In this document: one piece after another, positions 8,791 to 17,157 of the stretch | Layout: each line of letters starts with the position of its first letter | Position numbering within the stretch: position 1 is the first letter of the stretch | DNA from: Candidatus Thioglobus plumae | Lineage (GTDB): Bacteria; Pseudomonadota; Gammaproteobacteria; PS1; Pseudothioglobaceae | Length of the DNA: 64,000 bases | NCBI GenBank assembly: GCA_910595815.1 | Contig: CAJVCM010000015.1 | Span: 1 to 64,000 of the forward strand | Direction: 5' to 3' | Notes under the pieces: generated by a model | What the model was told of the DNA's origin: nothing | Database searches by the model: none | What the model saw: the letters and a program-made list of their open reading frames with translations, nothing else | Position numbers and translations under genes: made by a program

Positions 8791-9999
8791 TTACTTAGCT
8801 GAATGTCCGCTCAACTTAATTTCTACTTTGTCTTCCGCTTTAATGGTTGCGTAGTACGCTTGCAACACTTTAGCCACTTCAGGTCGAGAGAATTCTTCAG
8901 GAAGGTCTTCACCATCTGAAAGCATCTTACGAACCTTAGTACCAGAAAGAAGAACACGATCTTTTGCTTCATGTGGACAAGTCTTCATTGAAGACATACC
9001 GCCACATTCGTGACACCAGAATGTCCAGTCAATCTTAAGTGGTTGCGTAACTAACGCATCATCAGCAATCTCATCAAAGATGTTATGCGCATCGAATGGA
9101 CCGTAATAATCATCAACACCTGCATGGTCACGACCAACGATTAAATGTGAACAACCATAGTTTTGTCTAAATAACGCATGTAATAATGCCTCACGTGGGC
9201 CGGCGTAACGCATGTCTAATGGGTAGCCAGATTGTAAAATCGTGTTAGGAACAAAGTAATTTTCAATTAAAGTTGAAATTGCTTCTGAACGAACATCGGC
9301 AGGAATATCACCCGCTTTAAGGCCGCCTAATACTGAGTGAATCATCACGCCATCACAGATCTCTACTGCAAGCTTTGCTAAGTACTCGTGTGAACGGTGC
9401 ATTGGGTTACGTGTTTGGAATGCTGCAACTGTCTTCCAGCCTTTCTCATCAAAGTAAGCACGCGTTTCAGCTGGTGTCATGTATAAATCGCCGAACTTCG
9501 CAGGGAAGCCGCCGTCTGATAAGACTTTAATAGGACCTGCAAGATTGTATTTGCCTTGCGCCTGAACCATAACAACACCAGGGTGCGCATCTTCAGTGGT
9601 TTTATAAACTGTTTCACATTCGTGGTCTTTATCAATAGTGTACTTTTCAGTTACTGTCATTGTGGCAAGAATATCGCCAGACTTTCCGCTTACAATCGCC
9701 ACTTCATCACCGGCTTTAACATCTTCGTCATCCGTAGATAACGTTACTGGGATTGGCCAAAATAAGCCATTAGCCATTGTCATGTTGTCGCAAACACCTT
9801 TCCAGTCTGCTTCGCCCATAAAACCTTCTAATGGGTTAAAACCACCGATACCAAGCATAACCACATCACCCTCTTCTCTTGAAGAGCAAGTGATTTTCGC
9901 TAAAGATTCAGCTCTTGATAATTCTGCTGTTAATGCATCGCCTGATAATGCTAACGCATTAATTGTGTCGCTGCCGTGCGGTGGGACTAATTTTGACAT
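8791..9999 (-). CDS. sat: dissimilatory sulfate adenylyltransferase (ATP sulfurylase)
   Basis: Converts APS plus PPi to ATP plus sulfate in the last step of sulfite oxidation, a substrate-level phosphorylation. It is the 402-residue homo-oligomeric Sat type. The nucleotide-binding block [11 protein letters not shown] lies at about residues 194-205, and [16 protein letters not shown] at about 287-302. A zinc-ribbon-like Cys pair plus further Cys/His (WCHECGG, TCPH) lies near 326-342. The 3'-phosphate kinase domain of assimilatory fungal forms is absent, as expected. It is the first gene of the sat-aprMBA unit and competes with HppA for PPi. Confidence 0.97.
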   Translation of the reverse strand: MSKLVPPHGSDTINALALSGDALTAELSRAESLAKITCSSREEGDVVMLGIGGFNPLEGFMGEADWKGVCDNMTMANGLFWPIPVTLSTDDEDVKAGDEVAIVSGKSGDILATMTVTEKYTIDKDHECETVYKTTEDAHPGVVMVQAQGKYNLAGPIKVLSDGGFPAKFGDLYMTPAETRAYFDEKGWKTVAAFQTRNPMHRSHEYLAKLAVEICDGVMIHSVLGGLKAGDIPADVRSEAISTLIENYFVPNTILQSGYPLDMRYAGPREALLHALFRQNYGCSHLIVGRDHAGVDDYYGPFDAHNIFDEIADDALVTQPLKIDWTFWCHECGGMSSMKTCPHEAKDRVLLSGTKVRKMLSDGEDLPEEFSRPEVAKVLQAYYATIKAEDKVEIKLSGHSAK

Positions 10000-10029
10000 G
10001 TCTAACCCTGTATTAATTTAAAAGGATAA

Positions 10030-10035
10030 ATTATA
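10030..10035 (-). promoter_or_regulatory. putative -10 box of sat
   Basis: TATAAT on the minus strand, about 30 bases before the sat ATG. No good -35 hexamer is present at 16-18 bases, so an activator may be needed, or this is a chance match. Confidence 0.45.
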
Positions 10036-10138
10036 CCGGCAGGCTTTTTTAACGCATTATTTTATGGTGATATTTTAATATACCCCCTAAGAGATACTCT
10101 GTTAAAAACAGGTCAAGAGTTAACTAGGAAAGGCGTGG

Positions 10139-10285
10139 TTATGACGTCATACACGATTTAAGAATCGCACGATGTGCATCGCCAATACTAACAATCCCCA
10201 CCAGTTTGCAGTTGTGAGTAACTGGAATTCTTCTGAACTTTCTAAGCCACATAGTGCTTGCTGCATTTAAACAAGGCATATCAAC
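10139..10285 (-). pseudogene. relic of a CBS-domain protein, C-terminal half of one CBS motif
   Basis: Reading minus from 10285 to the TAA at 10139 gives about 48 codons without a stop. The product reads like the end of a CBS module: RKFRRIPVTHNCKLVGIVSI followed by GDAHRAIL. This matches the usual 'R-lPV-d-gkLVGIVSigDv-kai' signature. In the same frame a TAA stop lies just upstream, inside the lptA end, and there is no plausible start with an SD. I therefore read it as a 3' fragment of a lost gene. KdsD (SIS plus CBS) is a classical neighbour of lptC-lptA, but the VSIGD wording is closer to stand-alone CBS-pair proteins. Confidence 0.6.
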
Positions 10286-10770
10286 TACAATTTAATTTTA
10301 AATTTGACCCGCTCCTTGCCGTCTTTTGATTGTTCTAAAATAACTTTGTCATTTTTAATGTCGTAATCAAGTGTGCCGCCACTAAACGTATCAAATCCTT
10401 GTATCAAACGAGCCTTACCGCGCAATTGCACAATCTCTTTTTTAATTAGATAGTTGATTTTAATGGCTCTAGCCTCTATAAATCGAGAACGATTCGGCTG
10501 ATTTTGCTTGTAATAAGCAAGCTTCTTCTTGCTGCCTATTGCTATGACTTTAGTCACTTCTTTCTGGTTACTATATAGCTCAATCTTAGAGGCACTCAAC
10601 ATCAAAGAACCCTGTGAAACTTTGGCATCACCAGTGTAAGTACTCAGACCTTTTTGCTCATCAATTACCACGGTATAGGCCTTTACCTGAATAGGCTGCT
10701 TCGCATCATCAGGTAGTGCATACACACCAAAAGATGCACAATATAAATAAATCAAAAAAACTCTATTCAT
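10285..10770 (-). CDS. lptA: LPS transport periplasmic bridge protein LptA
   Basis: A periplasmic protein of 161 residues that oligomerises into the beta-jellyroll bridge carrying LPS from LptC to LptD. A signal peptide is visible (MNRVFLIYLYCASFGVYA, cleaved after Ala19 or so). The rest is OstA/LptA-like, with the repeated GDAKVSQGSLMLSASKIELY and GKARLIQGFDTFSGGTLDYD motifs. The start overlaps the lptC stop by 8 bases. LptB is not next to it in this window, unlike in E. coli. Confidence 0.88.
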   Translation of the reverse strand: MNRVFLIYLYCASFGVYALPDDAKQPIQVKAYTVVIDEQKGLSTYTGDAKVSQGSLMLSASKIELYSNQKEVTKVIAIGSKKKLAYYKQNQPNRSRFIEARAIKINYLIKKEIVQLRGKARLIQGFDTFSGGTLDYDIKNDKVILEQSKDGKERVKFKIKL

Positions 10771-11707
10771 AACGACCTACAACACCGCCTGTTAATTTTA
10801 TCTTTTGGTTCTTTGCATCATAATGCATGCCAATTGCGCTAATATCAGCCACCTTAGATTGGTAACGAATACTTTCTTTGGTTCGATACACTTCGCCACC
10901 CTTTGATTGATCAATGCTCAAATTTTTGGTATTAATTTTAGAGCCTGATTTTTGCAATATCTCAACCTTGCCAGCAAGCGTTAATAACTCTGTTTGCATG
11001 TTGAGGTCAATGCCAGATGAGTAAATCTTGTTATATTTAGCCAAATACGACGTGTCCTCCTCAGAATAATAATGCTTCTTTCCATTAGACTGATCAATAT
11101 TCAAATTTTTGGTTAATATTCTTTGTCCGCCATCTTGATAGATCACCGTTTTCCCGGTTAACTTCAGTTTATCTTGCTTAGTATGCATGTACATCCCTTG
11201 AGCAATAATCTTTCCTCGTTCACCTAGATATGTCACCTTCTTATGACTCACTAGGTCGTCTGTTTTTGTGCCAATAATAAGCTCTTCTGTATTTATTTTA
11301 TGAGTAACGCCACTATTAGAGTGAATATCCACTTCTTCTGTAAATTTAATTTCACCACTGTCTAAATAATTCGCTCGTTGAGCACTCAATATATAGTTTT
11401 CTTTTCCTGCCTCATCATAGGTAGTCACCCTAGGATCTAACAATAAAGCAGGGCGATTTCTAAAATTAAAATAACTTTTCGCTTTAACAAAATGAGAAAG
11501 AATTTGACGATCGTCAAATTCTTGCAAAGAGAATTGATTAATTTTTTCTAAATAAGACACCTCTTGTGCCATAATCTCATTCTCAGTCAACATTGGATCC
11601 ACTTCATCAAACGAGTTAGATAATAATTTTATCAAAATCAACATAGCGCCAATAATCACTATAATGAATAAGGTGATAATTAAATTACTTCTAAACTGAA
11701 AGTTCAT
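10763..11707 (-). CDS. lptC: LPS export protein LptC, C-terminally extended by a duplicated module
   Basis: An inner-membrane-anchored protein with one N-terminal transmembrane helix (residues 9-28) and a periplasmic beta-jellyroll domain. It receives LPS from LptB2FG and hands it to LptA. The usual LptC is about 190 residues; this one has 314. The extra length comes from an approximately 61-residue unit present twice (about 166-226 and 227-287) plus a partial third copy, with matching motifs such as LTKNLNIDQSNG and NTKNLSIDQSKG. It would form a longer jellyroll stack. The ATG lies only 8 bases from the divergent thiE ATG, and no SD is visible. Confidence 0.85.
   Translation of the reverse strand: MNFQFRSNLIITLFIIVIIGAMLILIKLLSNSFDEVDPMLTENEIMAQEVSYLEKINQFSLQEFDDRQILSHFVKAKSYFNFRNRPALLLDPRVTTYDEAGKENYILSAQRANYLDSGEIKFTEEVDIHSNSGVTHKINTEELIIGTKTDDLVSHKKVTYLGERGKIIAQGMYMHTKQDKLKLTGKTVIYQDGGQRILTKNLNIDQSNGKKHYYSEEDTSYLAKYNKIYSSGIDLNMQTELLTLAGKVEILQKSGSKINTKNLSIDQSKGGEVYRTKESIRYQSKVADISAIGMHYDAKNQKIKLTGGVVGRYE
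10847..11212 (-). repeat. duplicated 183-bp module inside lptC
   Basis: Two adjacent in-frame units of about 61 codons. Both contain an A-x-G-[IM]-x3-T-x2-[DE]-x-L-x-L-x-GK core and an NLxIDQS segment followed by a charged, Tyr/Arg-containing stretch. Only the protein pattern is strongly conserved; the DNA has diverged. Confidence 0.75.
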
Positions 11708-11715
11708 ATCTATTC

Positions 11716-12318
11716 ATGAATCAAAAAATTTCTGGCATTTACGCTATCACGCCCAACAAAATACTCGAGCTTGACGCTGTAGAAAAAGCCATGGTTATGC
11801 ATAAAATTAGCATACTACAATATCGTCGCAAAACAACTGATGCCTCAATCAAACTCAATGAAGCCAAACAATTACAACAGCTGTGCTTAAGACATAATAC
11901 TTTATTTATCATCAACGATGATATTAACCTGGCGCAAAAAATCAACGCCGATGGTGTGCATTTAGGAACAGATGACGCCTCTATTCTCATTGCTCGGCAA
12001 CAATTAGGCGATGATGCCGTGATTGGCGTGTCCTGCTATAACGATATCAAACTAGCCAAAACCGCGCAAAATAAAGGCGCTAACTATGTGGCTTTTGGCG
12101 CACTATTCCCCTCAAGCACCAAACCTAACGCACTGTATTGCTCTTTAGAAATAATTAGCCAAGCAAAGAAGGTGCTTACTATTCCTGTTGTTGGTATTGG
12201 TGGTATTGATTTCAACAATCAACACCAGGCATTTGATGCAGGATGTGATGCAGTGGCGATGATTAATGCATTATTTCAATCAGTTGACTTACCGCAGGAC
12301 AATAAAGCGCGCACTTAA
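11716..12318 (+). CDS. thiE: thiamine-phosphate synthase
   Basis: Joins the HMP-PP and thiazole-phosphate moieties to give thiamine monophosphate. It is a TIM barrel of 200 residues. Family motifs in order are GIYAITP, LQYRRKT, FIINDDINLA, ADGVHLGTDD, IGVSCYN, FGALFPSSTKP, VVGIGGI and GCDAVAMINALF. There is no TPP riboswitch upstream. The start codon is only 8 bases from the lptC start on the other strand, with no SD. The 3' end overlaps the convergent helicase gene by 56 bases. Confidence 0.95.
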   Translation: MNQKISGIYAITPNKILELDAVEKAMVMHKISILQYRRKTTDASIKLNEAKQLQQLCLRHNTLFIINDDINLAQKINADGVHLGTDDASILIARQQLGDDAVIGVSCYNDIKLAKTAQNKGANYVAFGALFPSSTKPNALYCSLEIISQAKKVLTIPVVGIGGIDFNNQHQAFDAGCDAVAMINALFQSVDLPQDNKART

Positions 12319-15300
12319 TAGGGTTGTTATAAACACCGGTTAACGCTTCTTTATAAAACAACAATTGTTTAGTGTGTTGCGATTGTTGTCGGTGTATAAA
12401 TTGATCAAGCGACTCATCTGCCAAAGGTTCTGCTGTTTTAAAGTCAATAATCCATAAAATATCATTATCAATAAACAGCCGATCAATAGCAATAATACGA
12501 TCATCCGTAACAAATTCAGCCTCAATCAGTGTCGAAGACCGATCTTTGAATAGCCACTCAAATTGCGGATCACTCTTGGTATTATTAAGTAGTTTTAATA
12601 CAAAATCTTGCCACTGATCAATCTCATCTATCGGTGTACCGATTTCAAGTAGTCGGGCTTTAATGTTATCTGCGCTTGGATCAAACAAACCTTGTTCATA
12701 ATATTGATGAATTAAAGTGCCTAATAAACTCTTAAATAAGCGTTCAAAATTTTGCTGATATTCTAGCGTTTCACCTAATTCTTGTTCGTTGACTGATGGC
12801 GTTATTATTTGTTTGAGTCGTTGTAAAGGTGGTGCTTGATTAGATGTTTCAGCTGACACCTGAGATGCTGGTATTTGATCAAACACATTTTGATAAAAAG
12901 GCATGAGCAATGCTAGCAAACTCTTCTTTGCAACTTGGTGATTTTGATTAGCATGACCTAATAAATGCAACTGCTGTTTGGCACGTGTCATCGCCACATA
13001 AAGCAAACGCATGGTTTCAAATTTATTTTGTTGTGCTTCAATAAATTTTAAATACGTATACGTTTGCCCTTCATTCGTATCAAGCGATGATTTAATAGGG
13101 GCTAACAATAAACACTGATCAGCAAATTCTTTCATGTGCATCATTGGCGAGTCGTCGTTTCGAGCGCCACGACCAAGCCCTGGCATAATCACCGTATCAA
13201 ATTCCAAGCCTTTAGACTGGTGAATGGTCATGAGCTTTACGCTTGCTGTTTCACTCGGTGCATACAGCTCATCTAAGGCAGCCTTAATTGTCTCAATGTC
13301 TAATGATTGCTGTTGTTCGCAAGTATTAACAATAGACAAAAACTGGTCTTTAATTAGCGCATCAGCTTGTGATAATGACCGACTAATGCCCAGCTGGTCA
13401 ATCGCAAAAGTTAGTAATTCAACAAAATTAAACCGTCCTTGATTATCCAAAATCGCTTGTAAGCACACCTGTAAATGTTGTGCTCTTTTTTGACCATCTC
13501 GGCTTAATTGCGCTAAAGTTTTTTCGTTAGTTAGTTGCGCATAAATAATTTGACTATCGTCTGCTGATAAAACCAAAATGTCGTCTAGCGTTAGCCCGCA
13601 CCAAGGGGATCGCAACACACTTAACCACGCTAATTTATCACCGAGATGCATGAGTGCTCGTGCCAATGAGAATAGATCTCGTGTTAATAGGTGGTCTTTA
13701 AGTGGGGTAATTTTTAACGATTCAAACTCAATATTATGCTGCTTTAACAAAGGCGTGATTTCCACCAAGTGTGTTCGGCTTCTAACCAAAATTGCTATTT
13801 TGCTGGTGGGGTGCTCAGCCAAGGTGGATTGCACAATATCCAATACTGTTTGCGCCTCGTCTGCAAATTGATCATTCAAAAAAGGATGAAAATTAATCGC
13901 TTGGTGTTGTGTTGTGTTTGAGGCAGATTGAGAAGATGAATAAGCAATAGCGCCCTGATAGATATCCTCATGAGTGGGGAAAATATCTTGGAAAAATCGA
14001 TTATTACCCTCTACGATACTCTTAGATGAGCGGAAATTTGTACTTAATAACAACGAAGTGGGTTTAATATTAGCAATACCGCTTACCTTAACTTGTAAAA
14101 ATAATCCTACTTGAGATTCTCTAAATCGATAAATCGACTGCATGGGATCGCCCACCAAAAATAAGGTTTTCCCGTCATTTAGTTGCCAATGCTTAATCAA
14201 CTTTTCAATGGTATTAAACTGTGAAGCAGAAGTATCTTGAAATTCATCAATCAACAAGTGCTGCAATTGATAATCTAAAAATAAAGCAATATCACTAACG
14301 CTAGACCGATCATCTAACGCTTGGTTGGCATTCAGCGCCACTTCGATAAAATCATGTGCTTGTTTTTGTTCAAAGTGCAGACTCAGTTGTGCAACACAAA
14401 GTTTTAACACTTGTGCAATCACTGCCAATGTGTCTGCTTGAATTTTAGAAAAATCAAGCGCTGGTAATTGCGTTACTTGATGTAGCAACTCTCGTAATGA
14501 ATCTTGCGTCGACAATACCTGCAGATGCTCCATTAACGCATTTTTTTGCGCTTTCAACTCAACAGGAAAGCCACAATTTTTATCTAACTTTTTGCGCCAC
14601 AAGCCTTTTTTGTTTAAACACAAAGACTCAATCGCCTGCCACTTAGCCAAGTCTGTCAACTGATGGCCCGGCAGTTTGCTAACTTGAGCTTGCTCACTAT
14701 CAGCGCTTGATGTCATTAGCTCAAAAAATGATTGATCCAAATGTAACTTAGCCACTTGCTCTAAATGAGATAGGTGTTGAATGACAATCTTCTGCGCACT
14801 ATTTTTTAAAACATCGGCATCTAATACTTCGCCCCGATACAATCGCATTAGCCATTGATCACGCTTAGACAGCATATGTATAACCAGGCGATAAAACTTT
14901 TCTACATTGTTATCCAAATACAATAACAAATGAGCAATTGCTTTACTGTGCTGTGGATCATCGACTAGTAGCAGGGTTTGCATTGCGGCTTGCTTATAAG
15001 CTTGATTTCGTTGCCATTGTGCCGCCATAATTTGGCGAGGTATTAATTGTGCCTTAGAAGGATAACGACTACTAATCAAACTAGATAGGCCGTCAATAGT
15101 AGATATTTTTAAACGTTTGGGGTTGTTTAATACTTGCCAGTTTCGCTCATCCGAGCGCGCCATTACAGCTTGTGCCAGATCATAAGTGACTTGCTTGTGT
15201 ACTTTTTCTGGTCGAGGTTGATCGATTGATTGTAAAGCCGATAGAATCCGTTCCGTTAATTCATCAACCGCCTTATTGGTAAAGGTCATGGCGATAATGT

Positions 15301-15439
15301 TTTCAGGCTCTGAACAAGTGGTCAGTAACTTAAGATATCGCTGTGTTAATAACTCAGTTTTGCCTGAACCTGCAGGGGCTTGAACAATATAAGATTGTGT
15401 GACGTCTAAGGCTTGATCTCTTTGCGCCTGATCATTCAT
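12263..15439 (-). CDS. AddA-type UvrD/RecB-family helicase-nuclease
   Basis: A double-strand-break processing helicase with a C-terminal RecB-type nuclease, 1058 residues. Walker A is QAPAGSGKTELL at about 19-30; further helicase motifs are AMTFTNKAVDELTERI, LLIDEFQDTS, FLVGDPMQSIYRFRES, MTIHQSKGLEFD and RLLYVAMTRAKQQL. Near residue 995 ILWIIDFKTAEPL carries the D-x-K pair of the PD-(D/E)XK nuclease. It is close to AddA/exonuclease V beta subunits. The partner AddB nuclease is not in the window; the upstream gene is argS. The naming as AddA rather than RecB is based on length and domain order. Confidence 0.88.
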   Translation of the reverse strand: MNDQAQRDQALDVTQSYIVQAPAGSGKTELLTQRYLKLLTTCSEPENIIAMTFTNKAVDELTERILSALQSIDQPRPEKVHKQVTYDLAQAVMARSDERNWQVLNNPKRLKISTIDGLSSLISSRYPSKAQLIPRQIMAAQWQRNQAYKQAAMQTLLLVDDPQHSKAIAHLLLYLDNNVEKFYRLVIHMLSKRDQWLMRLYRGEVLDADVLKNSAQKIVIQHLSHLEQVAKLHLDQSFFELMTSSADSEQAQVSKLPGHQLTDLAKWQAIESLCLNKKGLWRKKLDKNCGFPVELKAQKNALMEHLQVLSTQDSLRELLHQVTQLPALDFSKIQADTLAVIAQVLKLCVAQLSLHFEQKQAHDFIEVALNANQALDDRSSVSDIALFLDYQLQHLLIDEFQDTSASQFNTIEKLIKHWQLNDGKTLFLVGDPMQSIYRFRESQVGLFLQVKVSGIANIKPTSLLLSTNFRSSKSIVEGNNRFFQDIFPTHEDIYQGAIAYSSSQSASNTTQHQAINFHPFLNDQFADEAQTVLDIVQSTLAEHPTSKIAILVRSRTHLVEITPLLKQHNIEFESLKITPLKDHLLTRDLFSLARALMHLGDKLAWLSVLRSPWCGLTLDDILVLSADDSQIIYAQLTNEKTLAQLSRDGQKRAQHLQVCLQAILDNQGRFNFVELLTFAIDQLGISRSLSQADALIKDQFLSIVNTCEQQQSLDIETIKAALDELYAPSETASVKLMTIHQSKGLEFDTVIMPGLGRGARNDDSPMMHMKEFADQCLLLAPIKSSLDTNEGQTYTYLKFIEAQQNKFETMRLLYVAMTRAKQQLHLLGHANQNHQVAKKSLLALLMPFYQNVFDQIPASQVSAETSNQAPPLQRLKQIITPSVNEQELGETLEYQQNFERLFKSLLGTLIHQYYEQGLFDPSADNIKARLLEIGTPIDEIDQWQDFVLKLLNNTKSDPQFEWLFKDRSSTLIEAEFVTDDRIIAIDRLFIDNDILWIIDFKTAEPLADESLDQFIHRQQSQHTKQLLFYKEALTGVYNNPIKCALYCPAVSQLIEIMH

Positions 15440-15451
15440 ACACGCTTATCA

Positions 15452-17152
15452 TTACATTGAATCAGGCGCATTCACGCTAAGTAAATTTAACCCGTTAGAA
15501 ATGACTTGCTTCACCGCACTAATGAGTAATAATCTAGAATTTCGCAACGTAGTGTCTTCGACCAAAAATTCACTGTTATTGTAATAGCTATGGAAATCAC
15601 CGGCTAATTCGCGTAAATAATATGCCAGCAAGTGAGGTTCGTAATTAAGCGCTGAAGATTGCACCACATCCTTATAACGGTTCAGTTGTTTGATTAAAGT
15701 GCTTTCTGCTTCGTTATTAAGTAATGACAAATCAATCGTTGTTACATCGCCAGCATCTTGCTTCAGTACCGAACAAATACGAGCATGGGCGTATTGAATA
15801 TAAAACACTGGATTTTCGTTGGTTTTAGATTTGGCTAAATCTAAATCAAAGTCCATGTGCTGTTCTGATTTACGTAATATGTAGAAAAAACGTGCCGCAT
15901 CATTGCCAACTTCCTTTCGTAATTCTCTCAAAGTAACAAACGAGCCACTACGCGTCGACATGGCAACTTTTTTACCACCTCGATACAAATTAGCAAATTG
16001 CACCAATAGAATTTCTAGCTTGCTTTCATCAAATCCAAGTGCTTTAATAGAGGCTTTAACTCGAGCAATATAGCCATGATGATCTGAACCCCAAATATTA
16101 ATAATTTTGTCATAACCACGCTCAAATTTTTCTAAGTGATAGGCGATATCCGAAGCAAAATAAGTGTGCATGCCGTTATCACGCACCACGACCCGGTCAA
16201 GATCGTCGCCAAAATCTGTGGTTTTAAACCAAAGCGCGCCATCTTTTTCATAAATATGATCAGAATCTTGCAATGCTTCAACGGTGGTTCTTGATAGCCC
16301 GCTATCGACTAATGATTGCTCAGAAAACCACTGCTGGTATTCAACGCCGAATTCTGCCAAATCAGTTTTAATACCTTCCAGAATTTGATCAATAGCCAAA
16401 TCAAACACGACTTTATAACTACCACCCAACTGGGCTTTGCAGTTTGCAATCAAATCATCAATGTGCTTTTCTTTGTCGCCACCGTCTTTCTCGTCAGCAT
16501 GCACTTCTGCAAAAATATCCAACTTATCGATGCCATTAATTTGCTTAGCAATGTCAAAAATATAATCACCTTTATAGCCATTATCTGGAAATTTCTCTGT
16601 TTCAATATAGCGCAAGTAAACCGAGGTAGCCAAAATATCCATTTGACGACCCGCATCATTCACATAATATTCGTTGTCTACTTCAAAGCCAACTGCTCGC
16701 AACAAATTAGCCACAGTGGCACCATAAGCAGCGCCTCGACCATGGCCAACATGCAACGGACCGGTTGGATTGGCCGATACAAATTCAAGTAAAACACGTT
16801 GTTTAACGCCCACATTGGACAAACCAAAAGCCTTACCTTGGTCAATAATTTGACTAACAACCGAAGCATTCGAGTCTTGCGACATAAAGAAATTAATAAA
16901 GCCTGGGCCGGCAATCTCCACCTTGTCTACTTCTGCAGAATCTGGCAAATTATCAATGATTTTCTGAGCCAAATCACGCGGCGAGCATTTGGCTTGTTTA
17001 GAAAGCATCATGGCGATATTAGAGGCAAAATCACCTTGTGTTTTATCTTTAGAATGGTCAATACGGATATTGTCTGGCACTTCAGTTAGGACGTCATTAG
17101 TTACTAAGACTTCTAAACTTTGCGTTAATAGGGTTTGTATTTGTTCTTTCAT
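15452..17152 (-). CDS. argS: arginyl-tRNA synthetase
   Basis: A class Ia aminoacyl-tRNA synthetase that charges tRNA-Arg. The HIGH motif appears as HVGH within [17 protein letters not shown]. The KMSKS region is a variant, VAMSTRSGS, which is common in ArgS. The N-terminal Arg additional domain and the C-terminal DALR anticodon domain are both present. I chose the ATG at 17152, with AAAGG upstream and 5 bases after the polA stop, giving 566 residues. A TTG eight codons earlier would overlap polA. Confidence 0.96.
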   Translation of the reverse strand: MKEQIQTLLTQSLEVLVTNDVLTEVPDNIRIDHSKDKTQGDFASNIAMMLSKQAKCSPRDLAQKIIDNLPDSAEVDKVEIAGPGFINFFMSQDSNASVVSQIIDQGKAFGLSNVGVKQRVLLEFVSANPTGPLHVGHGRGAAYGATVANLLRAVGFEVDNEYYVNDAGRQMDILATSVYLRYIETEKFPDNGYKGDYIFDIAKQINGIDKLDIFAEVHADEKDGGDKEKHIDDLIANCKAQLGGSYKVVFDLAIDQILEGIKTDLAEFGVEYQQWFSEQSLVDSGLSRTTVEALQDSDHIYEKDGALWFKTTDFGDDLDRVVVRDNGMHTYFASDIAYHLEKFERGYDKIINIWGSDHHGYIARVKASIKALGFDESKLEILLVQFANLYRGGKKVAMSTRSGSFVTLRELRKEVGNDAARFFYILRKSEQHMDFDLDLAKSKTNENPVFYIQYAHARICSVLKQDAGDVTTIDLSLLNNEAESTLIKQLNRYKDVVQSSALNYEPHLLAYYLRELAGDFHSYYNNSEFLVEDTTLRNSRLLLISAVKQVISNGLNLLSVNAPDSM

Positions 17153-17157
17153 AGCCT

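Noticed and set aside
11700..11716. TPP riboswitch before thiE
   Set aside because: Only 8 bases separate thiE from the divergent lptC start.
16316..16792. 158-codon plus-strand frame inside argS, and similar long antisense frames in aprA, infB, nusA, pgk and tkt
   Set aside because: They lie wholly antisense to clear housekeeping genes and show no SD, promoter or domain.
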